Shown in pieces: positions 59,905 to 64,000 of a stretch of DNA of 64,000 nucleotides. The translations under genes and the position numbers were made by a program. This DNA is from Spodoptera frugiperda (lineage: Eukaryota > Arthropoda > Insecta > Lepidoptera > Noctuidae), in contig NC_064230.1 in NCBI RefSeq assembly GCF_023101765.2, positions 310,001 to 374,000 on the forward strand, in the 5' to 3' direction. The first letter of the stretch is position 1. Each line of letters starts with the position of its first letter. The notes beneath the pieces are model-generated. The model was given only the letters and a program-made list of their open reading frames with translations. It ran no database searches and had not been told where the DNA came from.

Positions 59905-60210
59905 TTTTAAGTGTGGGAGAGCCATGTTTCGGCACTGCTGGGCCGGCTCGACCGGAGTGATACCACGGCCGAGCAGAAAACCGACGTGAAACAACACTTG
60001 CGTTGTGTGAGTGACGTTACCGGAGACCCAATTACCCCCCTTCCCAATCTTCCCAATCCCCTTTCCCAACAACACTTAAATTCCTAACCCCCAAAAGGCC
60101 GGCAACGCACTTGCAACGCTTCTGGTGTTTCGGATGTCTATGGGCGGCGTTTATTGCTTACCATCAAGTGATCTGTCTGCTCGTTTACCTGCTTATACTA
60201 TAAAAAAAAC
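59905..60210 (+). mobile_element. SINE-B, full length
   Basis: AAGTGTGGGAGAGCCATG to GCTTATACTATAAAAAAAA; the SINE-A below abuts its tail. Confidence 0.88.
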
Positions 60211-60212
60211 TT

Positions 60213-60402
60213 TCTCAGTAGTCGAGAGAGCACGGAGTCTGGAATTGTGTCCAGTATAATAATATGGCAATAGGCTCACCCCCTATTACATGGGACTTAT
60301 AACACAAATGGTGAAAAGTGTGTGTACATTGTATAGCGGCATTACGTGCCGTAATCGTAATATGCACCTCTGCCTACCCCTTTGGGGATAAAAGGCGTGA
60401 TG
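60213..60402 (+). mobile_element. SINE-A, headless
   Basis: From TTTCTCAGTAGTCGAG to GATAAAAGGCGTGATG. Confidence 0.83.
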
Positions 60403-60622
60403 ATACATCGTAATATACTAGGTATAACTCTGCCTAGGACTTTAGTAACTAAATGGCGTTATATTCTAGCCATTTAGGTCACGCACGAAGCTTATTGTAG
60501 ATCATAAAATCCTATGACCTAAATTTAGACCTATAAAACTGATATTATGACTATATTCAGGCTAAAACAAAAAAAAACTATCATTTTTTTTATATTCACC
60601 TGAAATACGGGCTTATTTTATA

Positions 60623-60822
60623 AGGTACGCGTCCACAGGCCCGCGTCGTACGCATCGCACGCAACGGATTTTAGTTTGTCTTGTATAGAAACTCATACAA
60701 CTGCGTCCACTGATCCGCATCGTACGGACCGCATCATCGGCAATGTCTACATGCGATGCGTACTGATGACGTCATACAGAATGCGTGCGATGCGTACGAT
60801 GCGGGCCCGTGGACGCATGCCT
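60623..60822. mobile_element. MITE-S, 200 bp, GC-rich inverted ends
   Basis: Inverted ends of about 45 bp: left AGGTACGCGTCCACAGGCCC, right AGGCATGCGTCCACGGGCCC on the other strand, both continuing with GTACGCATCGCACGCA. ATA flanks both sides (60620-60622, 60823-60825). There is an internal TGATGACGTCATAC palindrome and no coding frame. Confidence 0.85.
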
Positions 60823-60825
60823 ATA

Positions 60826-61290
60826 GTCAATGTTTAAGTATTTTAATACATACTTAAAAATCTGCAGTTTGGTGACAGATGACAGCAGACTAGAATATAG
60901 GGTGACAGGTAATTAGTGAACGATATTTAAACACGTGATTGTACTCATGATTACAAACAACTTTCCCGAAGAAACTTCTTTTGTATATTCATTAGTTTTA
61001 TTTTTATCACAATAACAAAACAACAAAATATGGCAATAGGCTGACCTGGTGAAAAGTGTGTGTACATTATATAGCGGCATTACGTGCATATGCACTTCTG
61101 CCTACCTCTTCGGGGATAAAAGGCGTTACGTTACGTTACATACTACGATTATATACTAATCGCCTCAGAAAAGCTATTTCTAATGAAAACAGCCATGGCA
61201 AACATTAGTTTAGGCGAACGAGCTTATAGGCACACATTATTAGAACAAACACATGTTATACACAATGTAGGGTAGGCAGAAGTACTAGTT
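60826..61290. other. Unclassified, with a SINE-A 3' scrap
   Basis: 61025-61137 is a SINE-A end (GTGTGTACATTATATAGCGG to GATAAAAGGCGTTACG). The rest is not recognised. Confidence 0.55.
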
Positions 61291-61442
61291 ATTACGGAGC
61301 TGCGGACTGCCTAGCGGTTTACCGGGGCCCCGGCTTGAAAAGCAGGAGTAGGAACGGAGTGGTGTTTAGTCAGTAAGAGTCTGACACTCCTTCTCGCCTC
61401 GCCCAAAAAGGTAGAAGCCATTGGATAATTTTACCCCGTAAA
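61291..61442 (+). mobile_element. SINE-C 3' half
   Basis: ACGGAGCTGCGGACTGCC to GATAATTTTACCCCG and an A-rich end. Confidence 0.83.
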
Positions 61443-61487
61443 AGAAGTACTAGCCCTTATTCTAGAAAATCGTTTTATCGGATACAA

Positions 61488-61762
61488 GAAGGTCGATAAA
61501 CGAGCAGACGGATCACCTGATGGTAAGCAATCGCCGCTGCCCATGGACACTTGAAACACCAGAGGCGTTACAAGTGCGTTGCCGACCTATTAGGGGTTAG
61601 CTATTTAAGGGTTGTTGGGGAATCGAGGATTGGGGAATTGGGCCTCCGGTAACCTCACTCACACAACGCAAGCGTTGTTTCACGTCGGTTTTCTGCTCGG
61701 CCGTGGTATCACTCCGGTCGAGCCGGCCCAGCAGTGCCGAAGCATGGCTCTCCTACACTTAT
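61488..61762 (-). mobile_element. SINE-B, near full length
   Basis: The C/T-rich middle is shortened; head GTGTAGGAGAGCCATGCTTC on the minus strand. Confidence 0.87.
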
Positions 61763-62021
61763 AGTTTGTGTCACAGTGCACAATCACATTATGGCATCTC
61801 CTCTTTGTACTTGCTTCATGGGTATAATCAGCCATTATACTTCTGACTTTTATCTACAATGTGTGGCTTTACAAAGAAGATTATGTATGTCATAACATGG
61901 GATGAGACATATCGTCTAGCGTCTGACACATGACACTCATACATGTCGTTAAACAGGGAAGCGATGACCTTAGTAGCTCATGTTACCATATTATGTAGTG
62001 TAGAGACTAACTATTTATTTT
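61763..62021. other. Unclassified sequence
   Basis: Nothing recognised. Confidence 0.4.
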
Positions 62022-62480
62022 TTATTGACGGGGGAAAAATCGTCTGATGACTTCTCCCGCCTTGGGCGAGGCTAGAGGGAGTGTCAGTCTCTTGCTGACT
62101 AAAAACCACCCCGTTCCTACTCCTGCTTTTCGAGCCAGAGCCCCGGTAACCCGCTAGGTAGTCCGCAGCTCCGGATTGGCATTAGCCCTACTGGGCCCCA
62201 TCTATAGTGGTCTGATGGCTCTTTGAAGCGCGCGCGGAATGCGACGCTCCGCACGCACGGGCCTGTTCTAGTCAATCGGCGAGCTACCCTTTCTCGCCGT
62301 CCGCAGACTCGCAACACATCAACAGCTTATAAGTGTCCACTGCTGACCAAAGGCCTCTTCTCACACAGAAAAGATTTGAGCATTAATCACCACGCTTGCT
62401 CAATGCGTAGCGATTACAAATTTATAATTAGAAATTATAAGCCCAGGTTACCTCACGATGTTTTTCTTTACCGTTTGTCA
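62022..62480 (-). mobile_element. SINE-E/SINE-C composite, minus strand
   Basis: SINE-C 62022-62300 and SINE-E 62312-62480 join at GCAGACTCGCAACACATC, the complement of the junction at 27421-27435. SINE-E lacks its head here. Confidence 0.82.
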
Positions 62481-62984
62481 GCTAGTAAAATTAAAAGTTT
62501 TTTTTTTCATTTATTTCAAGGGCTTTGTCTCTTAAAGTCCACATCGCCAAGTGCGGAAAAGACAAAATGAGGTGACTTAATACACGTATGTACTTATAAC
62601 TAATTTACGGTCTATATACTAGCACTAGATTATACAAATTAAAATTGATATGTATACATATGAAGAAGTTTTATACTTCTTTCTCTCAAGTGAGTCTTTC
62701 TAAACTCATACTTAGAAACAAATAATGTCCCTTCCTTTCCCGCACAATATAGTCCTCGGGTTAGCGCTACATACAGACGGTTGCACCCGTCTTTGCTTGA
62801 GTTATTACTCCGCCGATATCTGTGCAACCGCTGCGGTTTGGTTGGTGCAAGATGTAAGAGGCGGCGAAATGGTGTAAATGTTTTTAGTGGTTATTTGCGG
62901 ATTGAAACAGTGTAATTGTAGTCTTTGGTGGTTCAGTTTTAATAAAAAAAGTAATATTATACTATGTTGATAACTACTGCGAGA
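62481..62984. other. Unclassified sequence
   Basis: A short minus-strand frame near 62780 includes NRLYVALTRG, which recalls a helicase motif but is too short to support a call. No other signal. Confidence 0.35.
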
Positions 62985-63275
62985 CTTCGTCGTTGGTCGA
63001 GTGGTCGCGAGTGTGACTGCCGGACAAGGGGTCTGGGGTTCGATTCCCGGGTCGGGCAAAGTTAGTACTACTGGACTTTTTTCGGTTTTTCTAAAAATAT
63101 CTCAGTAGTAGCACGGAGTCCGGAATTGTGTCCAGTATATGGCAGTAGGCTCACCCCCTATTACATGGGACTTATAACACAAATGGTGAAAAGTGTGTGT
63201 ACATTGTATAGCGGCATTACGTGCCGTAATGTGCACCTCTACCTCCCCTTTCAGAGACAAAAGGCGTGAAATTGT
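62985..63275 (+). mobile_element. SINE-A, full length
   Basis: CGTCGTTGGTCGAGTGGTC head with box B GGTTCGATTCCCGG intact; body to ACAAAAGGCGTGAAATTG. Confidence 0.9.
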
Positions 63276-63550
63276 AAAAAAAATCTGTCAGTTTAAAAAT
63301 AGATTTCTATCCGCAACACCCTCTCCCTTGCCCCACCACCCCAATATCCGCGGCCCTCAGTTCCGCCTCGATATTGCATCGACTGCACTGACTCTGCGAT
63401 TCCTATCCTTACAGCAAACTGACTGACTGTCTCTGACTGACTGAGCACTAACAATGGAACGCTTACTGCCGACGTCAATTGAAATATTACTTCCAAACGA
63501 TTGGAATTATTTGATTCTCCTTTTTAAATACGTTCGTCGTAGTTAGTCGC
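63276..63550. other. Unclassified sequence
   Basis: C-rich then mixed; ACTGACTGACTGTCTCTGAC is a short simple-repeat-like run. No gene. Confidence 0.4.
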
Positions 63551-63815
63551 AGGTTGGATTCCCGAAACAAATCTGTGTGATCCACATACTTTGACACCTA
63601 AGGGAGCTTTTCCACCAATGCTAAGCAACAACGTAACATTGCAACATCTCTGGGGGTATTTTTTTTAGTGTCTACAAGACGGACATTCAATATGAGAGTT
63701 TCTTAATTTAAGAAACTCCACTTGCCGGGCTTTCTGCCCAACAACGTTTTTCGTTGGGATTGACTATCCATGTTTATTCTCATGTACACTTCATATGTGT
63801 GATGCAGGATATTTA
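63551..63815. mobile_element. SINE-D, MITE-F, Repeat-N and Repeat-Z scraps
   Basis: 63553-63590 has box B-like GGTTGGATTCCCG and GTGTGATCCACA. 63608-63655 is a shrunken MITE-F (TTTTCCACC...AACATCTCTGGG). 63670-63685 is a Repeat-N end. 63690-63815 is Repeat-Z, minus strand. Confidence 0.55.
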
Positions 63816-64000
63816 TGACATCATCCGTTGATTTGTTCGTCAATAGTCTATATGCGACTTCTGCCACCTATCACTTGTCATATGTCGCTACAAACAAATG
63901 AATTGCTGGTTGAGAAAACAGATACGGTACCGTACCGTACTTCTTTGTATTTTTTTTTCGTTGTCAATATATCACTTTAATTGTAGAATGTTTTCGCTTA
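63816..64000. other. Unclassified AT-rich end of window
   Basis: Contains the short tandem palindrome TACGGTACCGTACCGTAC near 63925. Nothing else recognised. Confidence 0.4.

Noticed and set aside
61885..61960. Regulatory palindrome near ATGACACTCATACATGTCG
   Set aside because: Short dyads of this size are frequent by chance in AT-rich DNA and nothing nearby supports a function.
62639..62827. Helicase fragment from the motif RLYVALTRG
   Set aside because: One nine-residue match in a 62-codon frame is too little, and no other helicase motif lies nearby.

Overview
The window is repeat-rich, AT-rich DNA of a lepidopteran, most probably a moth and possibly a noctuid. The evidence is the set of interspersed repeats: several tRNA-type SINE families in many copies, palindromic MITEs, Helitron ends of the lepidopteran type (hairpin, then CTAG) and decayed LINE fragments. 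The lineage call rests on recognition of these repeats from memory, not on a search. I found no convincing host protein-coding gene, tRNA gene or rRNA gene. The stretch looks intergenic or intronic, and nearly every sizeable open frame lies inside a mobile element.

Family labels used here are local. SINE-A: tRNA-like head (GCCTCGTTGGCCGAGTGG) ending in GATAAAAGGCGTGACG; several copies have 12-17 bp target duplications. SINE-B: head GTGGGAGAGCCATGCTTCGG, tail running into CCATCAGGTGAT and CTTATACCATAAAA, a tail shared with LINE 3' ends. SINE-C: contains GGCTCGAAAAGCAGGAGTAG and CAGTAAGAGTCTGACACTCC, ends in GATTTTCCCCCCTCAAAA. SINE-D: tRNA-like head GACTGCACGGTTGGTGCGGT. SINE-E: tRNA-like head with GCCCGCTTCTCATGCATGAG; at two loci it runs into SINE-C with the same junction. 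MITE-F: hAT-like palindromic element with TIR GTGCTTTTCCACCAGAGATG. Repeat-G: carries a (GTCAAA)n end. Others are named where they occur. For SINE-B and SINE-C, plus strand means the A-rich end is on the right.

Layout. 1-4 kb: SINEs, a small MITE, and a 139 bp MITE nested in a SINE. 4.26-5.41 kb: 5'-truncated LINE with an open reverse-transcriptase frame and intact YADD. 5.4-31 kb: dense SINE, MITE and Helitron mosaic. 32.06-33.32 kb: a palindromic minisatellite with eleven hairpin units in two duplicated blocks. 33.97-34.85 kb: a hAT-like element with a perfect 8 bp duplication, filled by later LINE and SINE insertions. 36.7-37.07 kb: 3' end of a second LINE. 46.19-47.88 kb: a short non-autonomous LTR retrotransposon on the minus strand, inserted in an RTE-type LINE 3' end with a 4 bp duplication. 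49.71-50.96 kb: a pogo-like DNA transposon remnant. 52.9-53.1 kb: a well-formed non-autonomous Helitron. 54.2-54.6 kb: an unexplained open coding-like island. 55-64 kb: more SINE and MITE mosaic, including a 200 bp MITE with GC-rich inverted ends.

The content is best read as successive layers of insertion. Old LINE, Helitron and DNA-transposon copies were cut by SINEs and MITEs, which were cut again. Nothing seen suggests an operon, CRISPR array, defence island or gene cluster.
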